Shown here piece after piece: positions 26,175-34,609 of a DNA stretch of 60,497 nt. The stretch covers positions 1-60,497 of the forward strand of contig SUXY01000010.1 in assembly GCA_015060705.1 (NCBI GenBank), in the 5' to 3' direction. A program made the translations under genes and the position numbers. The stretch's first letter is position 1; each line of letters starts with the position of its first letter. The DNA comes from Bacteroides sp. GTDB taxonomy: Bacteria; Bacteroidota; Bacteroidia; Bacteroidales; Bacteroidaceae. The notes under the pieces are model-generated. The model had not been told where the DNA came from and searched no databases. It saw only the letters and a list, made by a program, of their open reading frames with translations.

Positions 26175-27407
26175 TCAAAATACACCTGCTGATTTCAGCA
26201 TATTTTCCATTCTACCATACAATGCATCGAGTTCTTTCATATCTACCTTCCCCTTCTGGTACCATTGTTGTTGCATAGGTAAAGCTTCCTGATAAATCTT
26301 TTCTTCCAATGGCATCAATTGCTGCATGATACCCGTACCTTTCAAGTTATACAAGTTTTCCCAATGCAAATAATGCTTGGTACCACCACCTTGCTTGAAA
26401 TGGAATACCTTTTCATCAGCCAACTTCAACGAAGCTGCACTAAGCGGAGCCGCTTTCAACTCTTCATTATAACTCATCATAGCAGGCAAATTATCCTTTA
26501 CCCAAAGAGGAACAGCTACCCCAGTTGGAGGATAACCCAAGATAGTCCAAAGCACAGTCAATTCCGGATTTTCTCCCTTCTTCACACCCTGTACAACGAT
26601 TGAACAAGAAGTATTGTTACGTGGAATAAAGTCTTGGTCAGTAAACCAACCTGATGTTTTCGGATAATTGAAGTCACCACTACGCAAGTCAATATCCAAA
26701 ATATTGTTACGGAAAGAACGTGCGATATCTGTAAAAATCAATTGCGGAGTAATCCCTCCCATGGCACAAGCCTTCGACAAGACACGGTCCACTTCGAGGT
26801 AACGAACATAACCATAACCCAAATTCAACTCACCACCATTGGAAAAATTGGTACGAGCAACATAACCATGAGGAGCGACATTCGGATCGTTGGCATCAAA
26901 CATCTTGTATGAATGCTCATCCACTTCAAACATGGCAGCACCACCTTGCGCATCAATCACACCAAAATTTGCTTCAATACCACTTGGTTTCTGAATGGTA
27001 TCCAAGAAATGACAAAAATCAGCAACGGTAGCACAGACTTCCAATGCACGATAAATAACTTCCCCATTCTTTGGACCTCTATCGTCATCAGCAATGTCAC
27101 CACGCACCAAATTGTAACTTTGAGTATTCATCAAAGCAAAACCTGCTACATTCGAACCGACCCAAGCTTCCTTCAACTTCGGGAAATTATCGCTGTTGAC
27201 ATCTGCCACAAAATCATATTTCTCACCTTTTACATAAACCATGTGATTTCGCAAATGCCCGGTTTCACGGTTCTTCCACAGAAGCGGACGACCATCCGGA
27301 GTTACTTTACCAGAAATCACCGCTGATGAACAAGCCCATACAGGTTCCCATACACATACGATAGCTATCGCCATCATACACAAACGAATCAACTGAACGT
27401 TTTTCAT
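26175..27407 (-). CDS. Exported Ntn-type C45-like amide hydrolase
   Basis: This 410-residue protein has a signal peptide (1-25, ending VWA) directly followed by CSSAVISGK. Removal of the signal would expose Cys26 as the N-terminal nucleophile, as in acyltransferase-type and linear-amide Ntn hydrolases (peptidase C45/CBAH relatives). GRPLLWKNRET and the later NTSCSIVVQGVKKG segment fit this family. It would act in the periplasm on an amide such as an acylated amino acid or peptide. It lies 29 bases after a small gene on the same strand. Substrate unknown. Confidence 0.82.
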   Translation of the reverse strand: MKNVQLIRLCMMAIAIVCVWEPVWACSSAVISGKVTPDGRPLLWKNRETGHLRNHMVYVKGEKYDFVADVNSDNFPKLKEAWVGSNVAGFALMNTQSYNLVRGDIADDDRGPKNGEVIYRALEVCATVADFCHFLDTIQKPSGIEANFGVIDAQGGAAMFEVDEHSYKMFDANDPNVAPHGYVARTNFSNGGELNLGYGYVRYLEVDRVLSKACAMGGITPQLIFTDIARSFRNNILDIDLRSGDFNYPKTSGWFTDQDFIPRNNTSCSIVVQGVKKGENPELTVLWTILGYPPTGVAVPLWVKDNLPAMMSYNEELKAAPLSAASLKLADEKVFHFKQGGGTKHYLHWENLYNLKGTGIMQQLMPLEEKIYQEALPMQQQWYQKGKVDMKELDALYGRMENMLKSAGVF

Positions 27408-27436
27408 ATACTATACATTTAAGATTATCAACTATA

Positions 27437-27673
27437 TTAATCAGGTAATTTCACCTTTTCCGGTTCTTGTGACTGAAAATCGCGAAAATCAGGAAGCACG
27501 TTGCATTCCAAATCTTCCACAAACGCATCCGTACACCCCATCTGACGTGCCGCTTCCGCATATGCACGTAGGGCTGCCATTGCACATCTATCGGTTCCAG
27601 TCAATACAAAAACTGGAATTTCATTCATCACACATCTATTCAATAACTTACGTTGGTCTTTGGTTGCTGCCAT
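27437..27673 (-). CDS. Small conserved hypothetical protein
   Basis: This 78-residue cytoplasmic protein reads like a compact helical domain (FVLTGTDRCAMAALRAYAEA, then RQMGCTDAFVEDLE). I do not recognise a named family. It has a full promoter and a 150-base leader with a stable hairpin, and it leads into the Ntn hydrolase gene after 29 bases, so it is probably a real expressed gene. Confidence 0.65.
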   Translation of the reverse strand: MAATKDQRKLLNRCVMNEIPVFVLTGTDRCAMAALRAYAEAARQMGCTDAFVEDLECNVLPDFRDFQSQEPEKVKLPD

Positions 27674-27715
27674 ATATATATTTTTTATTTCAAATTTATC
27701 TTTCAGAAAATAAAT

Positions 27716-27739
27716 GCGGAGACTTTCACAAGCCCCCGC
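27716..27739 (-). promoter_or_regulatory. Leader hairpin before 27673 gene
   Basis: The minus-strand RNA GCGGGGGCUU can pair with AAGUCUCCGC through ten base pairs including two G-U pairs, around GUGA, followed by an AU-rich tract. It could be an attenuator or stabiliser. Confidence 0.4.
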
Positions 27740-27828
27740 ACTTAGCTACAAAATACAAATACAACTAAACGAGATATTTTTTTTCTACAAGAAATCTATT
27801 AATCGTATACTATATCATACTATTAATG

Positions 27829-27860
27829 CAAAGGTAGATGTTTACTTCAAATTATCCAAA
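27829..27860 (-). promoter_or_regulatory. Promoter for 27673 gene
   Basis: On the minus strand TTTG (27860-27857) and TACCTTTG (27836-27829) are 20 bases apart. The -33 box lies inside the 3' end of the acyl-CoA synthetase gene. Confidence 0.65.
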
Positions 27861-29755
27861 TTTTTCTGATTATAAATTTGCTTGCCTTCCGGAGTATACA
27901 AATAATCAATGAGTCCTGCATACGCTTTTTCAATCTTACCACGTACCATCTTCATTGTACTATTAATCATCTGATTCTGTTCTGTAAACGGTTCCGGCAA
28001 CACAGCAAATGTACTTGGCAACCAACGTTCCGGGAACATACCTTCAAAATCACCACCCTTCTTATATTTGTTCAATTCCTTTTCAAGCTTCTTGATAGCA
28101 TACTTACGACCTTCTTCATTTTCCAAGGTCAAATTCTTAAATGCCATCTTACGCTTCAAATTATCCTTGTTCGGTACAATCAAAGCGATAGTATAAGGTG
28201 ACTGGTTATTATAAAGCATCACTTGGTCGATATACTTCGACTGGCCTACCAATGCTTCCTCAATACCTTCCGGACTGTACTTTTCACCATCAGAAGAAAT
28301 CAACAGGCTCTTGAAGCGACCCTTCACGTACAACAAGCCTTCCTTCGACATGTAACCCAAGTCACCGGTATACAACCAACCATCCTTTACAGTATCAGCG
28401 GTAGATTCCGGATTCTTCCAGTAACCTGCCATGACGTTTTCACCTTTCACGACGATTTCACCCATTTCACCTACAGGTAATTCCTTACCTTCGCTGTCAC
28501 AAATCTTCAATTCAAGTGGTTGTACCAACTTACCGCTGGAGCCAAAACGATATTTGTCCGGACCGTTGGATGAAAGTACTGGAGTTGCTTCAGACAAGCC
28601 ATAACCTTGGAACATTGGAATACCAATACCCACATAGAATTTCTGCAAATTCTTGTCAAGCAAAGCACCACCACCGATGAAGAACTTCAATTCACCACCG
28701 AAATTTTCACGTACCTTCGAGAAGATGATCTTGTCAAACAAAGCTACGACTGGCTTCAACAAGTATCTCCAACCCTTGAAATCAAGGTTACTGTCACCAT
28801 AATAAATCTGGCGAACCTTCATACCGAAGTTGAACAATTTCACGGTTGTCTTGCCCTTTGCACGAATACCCTGTTCAATGTTCTTCTTGAAGGTCTTAGC
28901 CAATGCCGGTACAGACAAAATAAAGTGAGGCTTCACTTCCTTGATATTCAACGGAATGTTCTTCAACGATTCAAGCGGAGTACGACCTACTTGTACGGTA
29001 GCCGCAGTAGCACCCTTAGCCATCATGATATAGAAACCTACCACGTGAGCGAAACAGTGATCAAGTGGGAGGATAATGAGTGTACGCCAACTTTGGTCAA
29101 TGTTCACCAACGTACAAGCTTGTTCTACATTCGATGTATAATTACGGTGAGTCAATACCACACCCTTAGGGTCTGCAGTCGTACCACTGGTATAAGTAAT
29201 GGTAGCATAGTCATCGTTCTGGATACTTTGTGCCACCTTCAAGAATTCTTCTTTAGTATGTGAAGCCAAGAATTCATCACCCATCTTCTGCACTTCGCTG
29301 AGTGCGATTTCACGATCTTCATAATGATCTTGTTCGTCAAAGACAATCACCTTCTTCACTTCCGGAAGTTGATCGATAATTGCGCGTACCTTCTTCAACT
29401 GAGTACCCGAAACCATCACAAACTTCACATCACCATGAATGAGACGGAACAACAAGTCATTACTTTCTTCCAATTTGATAGACAAAGGTACATTTACTGC
29501 GCCCGCATAGAACATCGACAATTCGCCGATGACCCACATATTACGACCTTCACTCAAAAGCGCCATGTTATCACCCTTCTTCACGCCCAACGCCTGAAGA
29601 CCAGCACCCAATTGGTAAACTTTTTCCTTTACCTGTGTGTAAGTAGTAGGTTCAAACACTTTATCGGTCTTTTCCAACAAGAATGTATTGTTGGGATACA
29701 ATTTTACCGATTCTTCAAATAAATCTACTAAGGTTTTCTTCATTTCTTTACTCAA
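27842..29755 (-). CDS. Long-chain acyl-CoA synthetase (AMP-forming)
   Basis: This 637-residue enzyme activates fatty acids to acyl-CoA through an acyl-AMP. The AMP-binding P-loop is YTSGTTADPKGV (about 188-199), then GYGLSEATPV (about 385), the hinge-side YTGDLG (about 463) and KFKSLL-like SLLISSDGEKYSP near 485. The family Lys near the C-terminus is probably in NSTMKMVRGKIE (about 607). Length is close to long-chain FadD-type enzymes of Bacteroides. It has its own promoter and no operon partners. Confidence 0.92.
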   Translation of the reverse strand: MSKEMKKTLVDLFEESVKLYPNNTFLLEKTDKVFEPTTYTQVKEKVYQLGAGLQALGVKKGDNMALLSEGRNMWVIGELSMFYAGAVNVPLSIKLEESNDLLFRLIHGDVKFVMVSGTQLKKVRAIIDQLPEVKKVIVFDEQDHYEDREIALSEVQKMGDEFLASHTKEEFLKVAQSIQNDDYATITYTSGTTADPKGVVLTHRNYTSNVEQACTLVNIDQSWRTLIILPLDHCFAHVVGFYIMMAKGATAATVQVGRTPLESLKNIPLNIKEVKPHFILSVPALAKTFKKNIEQGIRAKGKTTVKLFNFGMKVRQIYYGDSNLDFKGWRYLLKPVVALFDKIIFSKVRENFGGELKFFIGGGALLDKNLQKFYVGIGIPMFQGYGLSEATPVLSSNGPDKYRFGSSGKLVQPLELKICDSEGKELPVGEMGEIVVKGENVMAGYWKNPESTADTVKDGWLYTGDLGYMSKEGLLYVKGRFKSLLISSDGEKYSPEGIEEALVGQSKYIDQVMLYNNQSPYTIALIVPNKDNLKRKMAFKNLTLENEEGRKYAIKKLEKELNKYKKGGDFEGMFPERWLPSTFAVLPEPFTEQNQMINSTMKMVRGKIEKAYAGLIDYLYTPEGKQIYNQKNLDNLK

Positions 29756-29793
29756 ATTATAGGACTACACATAGCCCCCATTCAAAAACGTTG

Positions 29794-29801
29794 CAAAGAT
29801 A
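29794..29801 (-). promoter_or_regulatory. -7 box for acyl-CoA synthetase
   Basis: The minus strand reads TATCTTTG about 40 bases before the ATG; no -33 box. Confidence 0.5.
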
Positions 29802-29853
29802 ATGTTTTTTTACGAAACTACCATAAAATGACGCATTTATAGCACAAAAATAA

Positions 29854-29883
29854 ATAAGGTGTGCATATTTCTGCACACCTTAT
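29854..29883 (-). terminator. Terminator of porin operon
   Basis: ATAAGGTGTGCA pairs with TGCACACCTTAT (12 bp) and a TTATTTTTG tract follows on the minus strand. Confidence 0.85.
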
Positions 29884-29889
29884 CATATC

Positions 29890-30459
29890 TTATAGAACCA
29901 AAAACAGGATGGGAATAAGAATACCTATCACAAATAGAATACCTCCTCTACCCCAAAATCCTTTCTTGCCTTTTACCATGACCATACCCGTCAATGTAAT
30001 CAATATCAAACAACCGGCAAAAATGTCGCTGAATGTGGTCCACCATCGTCCCGGATTGTAGTGCAACTTCACCATATCCGACAAAAGCCAACGTCGTTGC
30101 AAGATTTCATACACTGCCTCTCCAGTCTGTGTATCCACCACCACACTGGAACTACCTTTCAAAAAGACTTTCATCTCCCCATTCTTCGGGAAATAATGTT
30201 TGGTATAGTTGTCTGCTTCTCCTAACGGTTCCAGCATCTTCAAGACCATCGCCTTATCCACTTTGGCTTTATCACTGAAGTCCAGACCGGATTCAATCTT
30301 GCATTCTTTCCGGCTGACTGAATAATGCGGATTCAAATCCCCCCGGTGATTCATCAGTATACCGGAGAGCGCATAAATCAGAATCATTCCAGCAAACAGA
30401 TACGATACGTCACGATGGATGATTCGGCTCCATTTACGGAAACTTGCTCCTTTACTCAT
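29890..30459 (-). CDS. PepSY-associated membrane protein
   Basis: This 189-residue inner-membrane protein has an N-terminal helix after WSRIIHRDVSYLF (residues 10-22), a periplasmic region of about 95 residues (PepSY-like, about 45-140), and two C-terminal helices. The HRD motif before the first helix and H in KLHYNPGRWW are typical of PepSY_TM proteins, which often accompany heme or metal-siderophore reduction. It overlaps the upstream lipoprotein gene by eight bases, so it is the last gene of the four-gene operon. Confidence 0.8.
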   Translation of the reverse strand: MSKGASFRKWSRIIHRDVSYLFAGMILIYALSGILMNHRGDLNPHYSVSRKECKIESGLDFSDKAKVDKAMVLKMLEPLGEADNYTKHYFPKNGEMKVFLKGSSSVVVDTQTGEAVYEILQRRWLLSDMVKLHYNPGRWWTTFSDIFAGCLILITLTGMVMVKGKKGFWGRGGILFVIGILIPILFLVL

Positions 30460-31033
30460 TGATTTCGTAGGATTCTGCTACCACATGGTAGAATGACAAA
30501 TATTCCTTGCCTGTAGCTTCCTTTTCTGCAGCAATCTTGGCACGGAAATCGGCAATACGACCTTCGGTTGTATCAGCAGTTTCACCACGAGCATTCTTTT
30601 CAGTATCGCAACCACCTTCGCCCTCTTCATTACCATGTTTTTCTTCTGTCTGGTTCTTCACACGAGCTTCCCAGTCTTGCAAGTATGCTTCATCAATACG
30701 TTCTTCCTTCAACGTACCCTTCACGGTTACTACGTTGTTGACTACCTTAGTATCAAAAGCACCCAATTCACCGGCTTCAATACGAAGGGTTTTTGTATCA
30801 TCACTACCTACCAAAAACATTTTCTTGGCACCATGGCTACAAGTATGTGTACAAACACCTTCAATCACAACGGTTTGTTCTACCAAATCTGCAGCCTTAG
30901 CCATTACATCGTCAATACTCATGGCAGTTACCGCTTCTTCCGCATTCTGTGCCTGCTTTTTGCTACCACCACATGAACTAAACATAAAACATGCTGCAAC
31001 CATCATTACAGCTACCATCCATTTAGCTTTCAT
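30452..31033 (-). CDS. Lipoprotein with OB-fold-like domain
   Basis: This 193-residue lipoprotein is cut at MFSSCGGS (Cys about residue 21). The region VVIEGVCTHTCSHGAKKMFL (about 55-74) looks like the first strands of an OB fold and carries CTHTCSH, a possible metal- or heme-binding site. The C-terminal part is charged and helical. It overlaps the following PepSY-type gene and lies 30 bases after the GATE protein gene. Metal handling is inferred from its Cys/His cluster and neighbours; no function is known to me. Confidence 0.75.
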   Translation of the reverse strand: MKAKWMVAVMMVAACFMFSSCGGSKKQAQNAEEAVTAMSIDDVMAKAADLVEQTVVIEGVCTHTCSHGAKKMFLVGSDDTKTLRIEAGELGAFDTKVVNNVVTVKGTLKEERIDEAYLQDWEARVKNQTEEKHGNEEGEGGCDTEKNARGETADTTEGRIADFRAKIAAEKEATGKEYLSFYHVVAESYEINE

Positions 31034-31063
31034 TTCTCTTATTATTCTAGGTTAATACTTAGG

Positions 31064-32212
31064 TTAAATCAACGAATACAACATGTAAATCCAATGTGCC
31101 GCAATAGCCGCTACCAAACCACCAATGGTATGAGCCAAAATAGCTTTCGAGGTCAATTCACGATAGCCCAACGAATCGAGCATTGCTGTATGAGTACTCA
31201 AATAACCGCTCCAGCACATACCGATTGCAGTAAATACAGCAATGGCATTTCCATCTGCCCAACCTTCGGCAATAAAGCTCGGCACCAAACCCAAAGCAGC
31301 ACCAACTGCACCCAAAGCAGTAATCGGGAAGGCCACCAAGTGTGGATCCTGGAATCCGAACAACCATTCAAAAACCACATTGATCTTACCTGCCAAGAAC
31401 GGCAACAACTCAATACCTTCGTATGCCTGACCATCGTATGTACCATCTGAAGGACCAAAAGTCAGAATCATCACCAATGTAGAAATGATCAACACTCCAG
31501 GGATAATGGCAATACCTACATCTACCCCTGTACGACCACCATCCAACAAGGCATTCAAGGTACGGATAAACTTGGATTTTTCTTCTACCACTTCTTCTGT
31601 TTGAGCAGCAAACTTCACATTACCTTCTACTGCATTTTCTTCCAAGAACTTCGGATAAGCCTTGATTACGAAACGTTGCATCAAGCGAGTCGATACAATA
31701 CAACCAACAAATGCACCAAACAAACCGATGAATGGCTCCATATAGAAACCTTGACCGACCATGAAGACGATTACCAACAAACCCATACCGAAAGCTGTAC
31801 CGAAATTGGTCAACGAAATGTACTGATATTTCTTGAAATAACTGCTGAAGCGTTTGTCTTGCGACAATGAGATAATTGCCGGATTATCCGACAAGAAGGT
31901 CATGACTGCACCTAACGCCGCTACACCCGGCAAATTGAAAAGCGGACGCATCAACGGACGGAGCAAACCTTCGAGCAGCTTCACCACTCCAAATTCTACA
32001 AACAACTTACCAATTGCACCGGTAATCACACAAATCGCCATCAAATAGAAACAAGTATTCAGCAACAAGTCGTGTGCTGTCTTCATAATGGTGTTCAACA
32101 TCTGAGGTACACCCATTTGCATTCCAATGAATGTAAATAGACCAAACACAATCAAAAGGCAAGGAATGCCATCAGGAATGTATTTCCAAATTCCCTTTTT
32201 CTTTTCAGCCAT
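31064..32212 (-). CDS. Nucleoside-recognition (GATE) domain membrane protein
   Basis: This 382-residue inner-membrane protein has about nine to ten membrane segments. TFLSDNPAIISLSQDKRF (about 115) and SLTNFGTAFGMGLLV (about 142) are GATE-like features, as in spore-maturation and concentrative nucleoside-transporter relatives. The second half (LDGGRTGVDVGIAIIPGVLI) repeats the theme. Despite the family name the substrate is generally unknown. It starts two bases after the porin stop, so it is tightly coupled to an outer-membrane channel. Confidence 0.82.
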   Translation of the reverse strand: MAEKKKGIWKYIPDGIPCLLIVFGLFTFIGMQMGVPQMLNTIMKTAHDLLLNTCFYLMAICVITGAIGKLFVEFGVVKLLEGLLRPLMRPLFNLPGVAALGAVMTFLSDNPAIISLSQDKRFSSYFKKYQYISLTNFGTAFGMGLLVIVFMVGQGFYMEPFIGLFGAFVGCIVSTRLMQRFVIKAYPKFLEENAVEGNVKFAAQTEEVVEEKSKFIRTLNALLDGGRTGVDVGIAIIPGVLIISTLVMILTFGPSDGTYDGQAYEGIELLPFLAGKINVVFEWLFGFQDPHLVAFPITALGAVGAALGLVPSFIAEGWADGNAIAVFTAIGMCWSGYLSTHTAMLDSLGYRELTSKAILAHTIGGLVAAIAAHWIYMLYSLI

Positions 32213-32214
32213 AG

Positions 32215-33246
32215 TTATTTAAAGATTTTATTGGTTAACGAAAGTACATCTACTTTGAATTTCACCCCCAAGTCCACGTAAGTTTGTTCATCTTGCATGG
32301 TTCCGTTCGGATTGCCGTTCTTACCGAAAGAATGACATCCATAAAGGTGGAAACGGATATTACGGTTTCCATTTGGCAACGGATAATACTCTACTCCGGC
32401 ACCTACACGGGTAATGTCTGTACCTGGAAGCACACACATATCACCAACACTATTGGTCTTGTTTACATCGTAAGACATTCTACCGAACACGTTCCACTTG
32501 TTGGCAATCATACAGGAAAGTTCACCCATCACAGAAAAATCCTTCAAGAAGAAAGCATGGTCATCGGTTGCACGGTTCATGAAGTCGAGTTGCAACTTGG
32601 CATTTCCGAAGCGGAATTCATTACCAAGAGCAATGTAGTAAATGAACTTTCCCGATGCAAATTCCTGTGCATTCACTGACCAGATGCTGTTGAACCAACC
32701 ATGTGAGCCATACCACATCAAGTTGTATGCATATAGATCTTCATTATTAAAGTTGAATGGGCTCTCACAAACTTGTGCCAGGAAACTATCGTTACCATTG
32801 TTGGTGGTATAAGTAGCACTGACACCTAATTGATAACAAGGGATGTTGTTCCAATATTCCGAGCAGAAATAGAGGTCAATCGGAGCACGATCGTATTCAT
32901 AACCACCGATACCTACTACTTGCTTACCGCCATTAAACGACCAGTTGTCATTCAATCGATATGTAAGGTGAATCCAGTCGGTAGCATCAAAAAAACTTTG
33001 GTCCGCATGTGCTTTGTTCAGTCGCTGACGATAGGAATATGACCAATGATCGTTGATGGTTCCGTTGAGAATGACATTGAGATATTTGCCTTTAAAGCCT
33101 GAATTGGATTTAACGGCATCTCCATCCAGATATTCACGCTGATAGTCAATGCGGGTTTCTAACTGCAAATTGACAGTTTTGCTTTCTTGCGCCATGACAC
33201 ATAGGGCACATACTGCCATCCATAGCGTACAAATGATTTTTTTCAT
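32215..33246 (-). CDS. Outer-membrane porin (phosphate-selective porin-like)
   Basis: This 343-residue protein has a signal peptide (1-19, ending VMAQ) and alternating beta strands with aromatic girdles (YSYRQRLNKAH, WIHLTYRLND, GKQVVGIGGYEYDRAPIDLY). It ends in a strand-like VDLGVKFKVDV segment. The YDRAPIDLY motif and general layout match porin O/P-like proteins. It is the first gene of the operon with the GATE protein, the lipoprotein and the PepSY protein, which together could form an uptake route across both membranes. Confidence 0.85.
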   Translation of the reverse strand: MKKIICTLWMAVCALCVMAQESKTVNLQLETRIDYQREYLDGDAVKSNSGFKGKYLNVILNGTINDHWSYSYRQRLNKAHADQSFFDATDWIHLTYRLNDNWSFNGGKQVVGIGGYEYDRAPIDLYFCSEYWNNIPCYQLGVSATYTTNNGNDSFLAQVCESPFNFNNEDLYAYNLMWYGSHGWFNSIWSVNAQEFASGKFIYYIALGNEFRFGNAKLQLDFMNRATDDHAFFLKDFSVMGELSCMIANKWNVFGRMSYDVNKTNSVGDMCVLPGTDITRVGAGVEYYPLPNGNRNIRFHLYGCHSFGKNGNPNGTMQDEQTYVDLGVKFKVDVLSLTNKIFK

Positions 33247-33293
33247 TTGAGTAGATAAGTGTAATTAAGGTGGTTATTTTTATTAAAACATTG

Positions 33294-33301
33294 CAAATGT
33301 A
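33294..33301 (-). promoter_or_regulatory. -7 box for porin operon
   Basis: The minus strand reads TACATTTG about 48 bases before the porin ATG; no -33 box. Confidence 0.5.
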
Positions 33302-33419
33302 ATACTTTTTTGTGGATATAGTGCATGTTTCTTTTCATTTCTTTTGCACGAACAAAAGAAACGAAACAAAGAAAATTCGCCGTCTGCATTTTTTTGCCTA
33401 CTCCAGTGCTTTTCTCCGC

Positions 33420-33459
33420 TAAACAAAAAGAACTCGCTTCGCTCAAACAGCTTTTTGTT
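33420..33459 (+). repeat. 40-base inverted repeat, left copy
   Basis: Its reverse complement is identical over 40 bases to 33889-33928. The ends AACAAAAAG/CTTTTTGTT also pair within the copy around a core with CGCTTCGC. Confidence 0.9.
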
Positions 33460-33587
33460 TTTAACGCTCCGAAAAGCACTTCCGCTTAACGGCAAAAAAA
33501 AAGAGGCCGGACCTTGATGTTTTCTTGCTTGGGATACAACTTTGCTTCGCTCGTTGCAGTGGATGTTTTCGTTAATCTATTTTTATT

Positions 33588-33715
33588 TGTCATTCAGAAC
33601 GAAACGCAATGGAGTGAAGGATCTCGATAACATCTACGTTGATTGTATTAATGAATGTCTTCGAGATTTTTGGGACAGAGTTTTCAACAGTTCGTCGTCA
33701 CTAAATTCTGAATGA
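33588..33715 (+). repeat. Dispersed palindromic element, copy 1
   Basis: It starts TGTCATTCAG and ends TTCTGAATGA, with GATCTCGATAACATC and TCGAGATTTTTGGGACAGAG inside. The overall fold is a long hairpin. Related copies are at 34957-35039 and 58384-58532. Confidence 0.75.
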
Positions 33716-33888
33716 AACCTTGTGGCAACAAAGTCATTATTTCCTGTTTACATCACATTAAATATTAGTCAAAAGAAACAAAATCTCAAAAACACCCACC
33801 TCAAACAGCGAAGCGCATTTGAGTCCTTCGGTGGAGGACCGGCCTTTAGTGGAGGAGCGTGAAGAAAATCGGGCGAATTTCCGTGAAG

Positions 33889-33928
33889 AACAAAAAGCTG
33901 TTTGAGCGAAGCGAGTTCTTTTTGTTTA
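33889..33928 (-). repeat. 40-base inverted repeat, right copy
   Basis: Perfect inverted partner of 33420-33459, with 429 bases between them. Confidence 0.9.
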
Positions 33929-34029
33929 GGAAATTCACCCGATTTTTAGCTCCGGAACGGCAGCCGGCGCTTTTTCTTTTTGTTTCGTTTTTCTTTTGTG
34001 CGGACAAAAGAAAAATGAAAAATCCAGTT

Positions 34030-34497
34030 TTAATTCTCAAAATAATAAAGGAAAATAGCAACCCCTTCCAAAGCCGGTTTCTTTTGACCTTCGATTTCAA
34101 TCTTAAACTTGATTTCTGCCTTCGCTGTACCACGAAGATTCTGCAATGTCTGAAGAGTCGTACGCAAACGGATGCTTTGACCCGACAATACCGCCTGACC
34201 AAACTTCATCTTGTCCATACCATAATTAATCATCATTTTCAAGTTGTTCACCTCAATAATCTGATTCCACATGTACGGAAGCATGGAAAGAGTCAAATAA
34301 CCATGAGCAATGGTACTCTTGAACGGGCTTTCGACTGCAGCCTTTTCAGTATCCACATGAATCCACTGATGATCCAAAGTCGCATCTGCAAACAAGTTGA
34401 TACGCTCCTGATCCAACTGCACATATTCCGATACGCCCAATTCCTGACCTACATATTTTTCAAAATCCTCATACGAATTGATAACAAGTTTTCCCAT
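34030..34497 (-). CDS. MaoC-like hot-dog dehydratase
   Basis: The start is MGKLVINSYEDF at 34497, downstream of a full promoter; the longer frame upstream overlaps that promoter. The 155-residue protein has the hydratase-2 motif as FADATLDHQWIHVD (about 36-49) with the catalytic Asp and His, followed by STIAHGYLTLSM. It would hydrate enoyl-CoA or a related thioester as a dimer. It is transcribed away from the pseudouridine synthase gene, and the acyl-CoA substrate is unknown. Confidence 0.88.
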   Translation of the reverse strand: MGKLVINSYEDFEKYVGQELGVSEYVQLDQERINLFADATLDHQWIHVDTEKAAVESPFKSTIAHGYLTLSMLPYMWNQIIEVNNLKMMINYGMDKMKFGQAVLSGQSIRLRTTLQTLQNLRGTAKAEIKFKIEIEGQKKPALEGVAIFLYYFEN

Positions 34498-34541
34498 ATT
34501 CGATTCTTTTCTTAATTTTGTTGCATGATTAAATTCGAGTG

Positions 34542-34570
34542 CAAAATTAACATCATTTTTTGGAATACAA
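34542..34570 (-). promoter_or_regulatory. Promoter for MaoC-like gene
   Basis: On the minus strand TTG (34570-34568), 18 bases, then TAATTTTG (34549-34542). Confidence 0.6.
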
Positions 34571-34609
34571 GCTAAAACTTGCACACTTTTTATAAAACTG
34601 AGCAAACAT

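Larger units (their letters stand above)
33247..34029. other. Repeat-rich gap upstream of porin operon
   Basis: No credible gene lies in this 783-base stretch. It holds the porin -7 box, a perfect 40-base inverted repeat pair embedded in two longer, imperfect inverted copies of about 150-200 bases (near 33320-33520 and 33820-34025), and one copy of a dispersed palindromic element between them. Confidence 0.8.

Noticed and set aside
28607-29263. Long plus-strand frame opposite the acyl-CoA synthetase
   Set aside because: Antisense shadow; composition mirrors the real gene and no promoter or domain supports it.
33420-33928. Invertible promoter for the porin operon
   Set aside because: The porin -7 box at 33294-33301 lies outside the inverted repeats, so inversion would not move it; kept only as a repeat finding.
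34498-34605. Upstream extension of the MaoC-like gene
   Set aside because: It overlaps a full promoter and adds residues with no family similarity.
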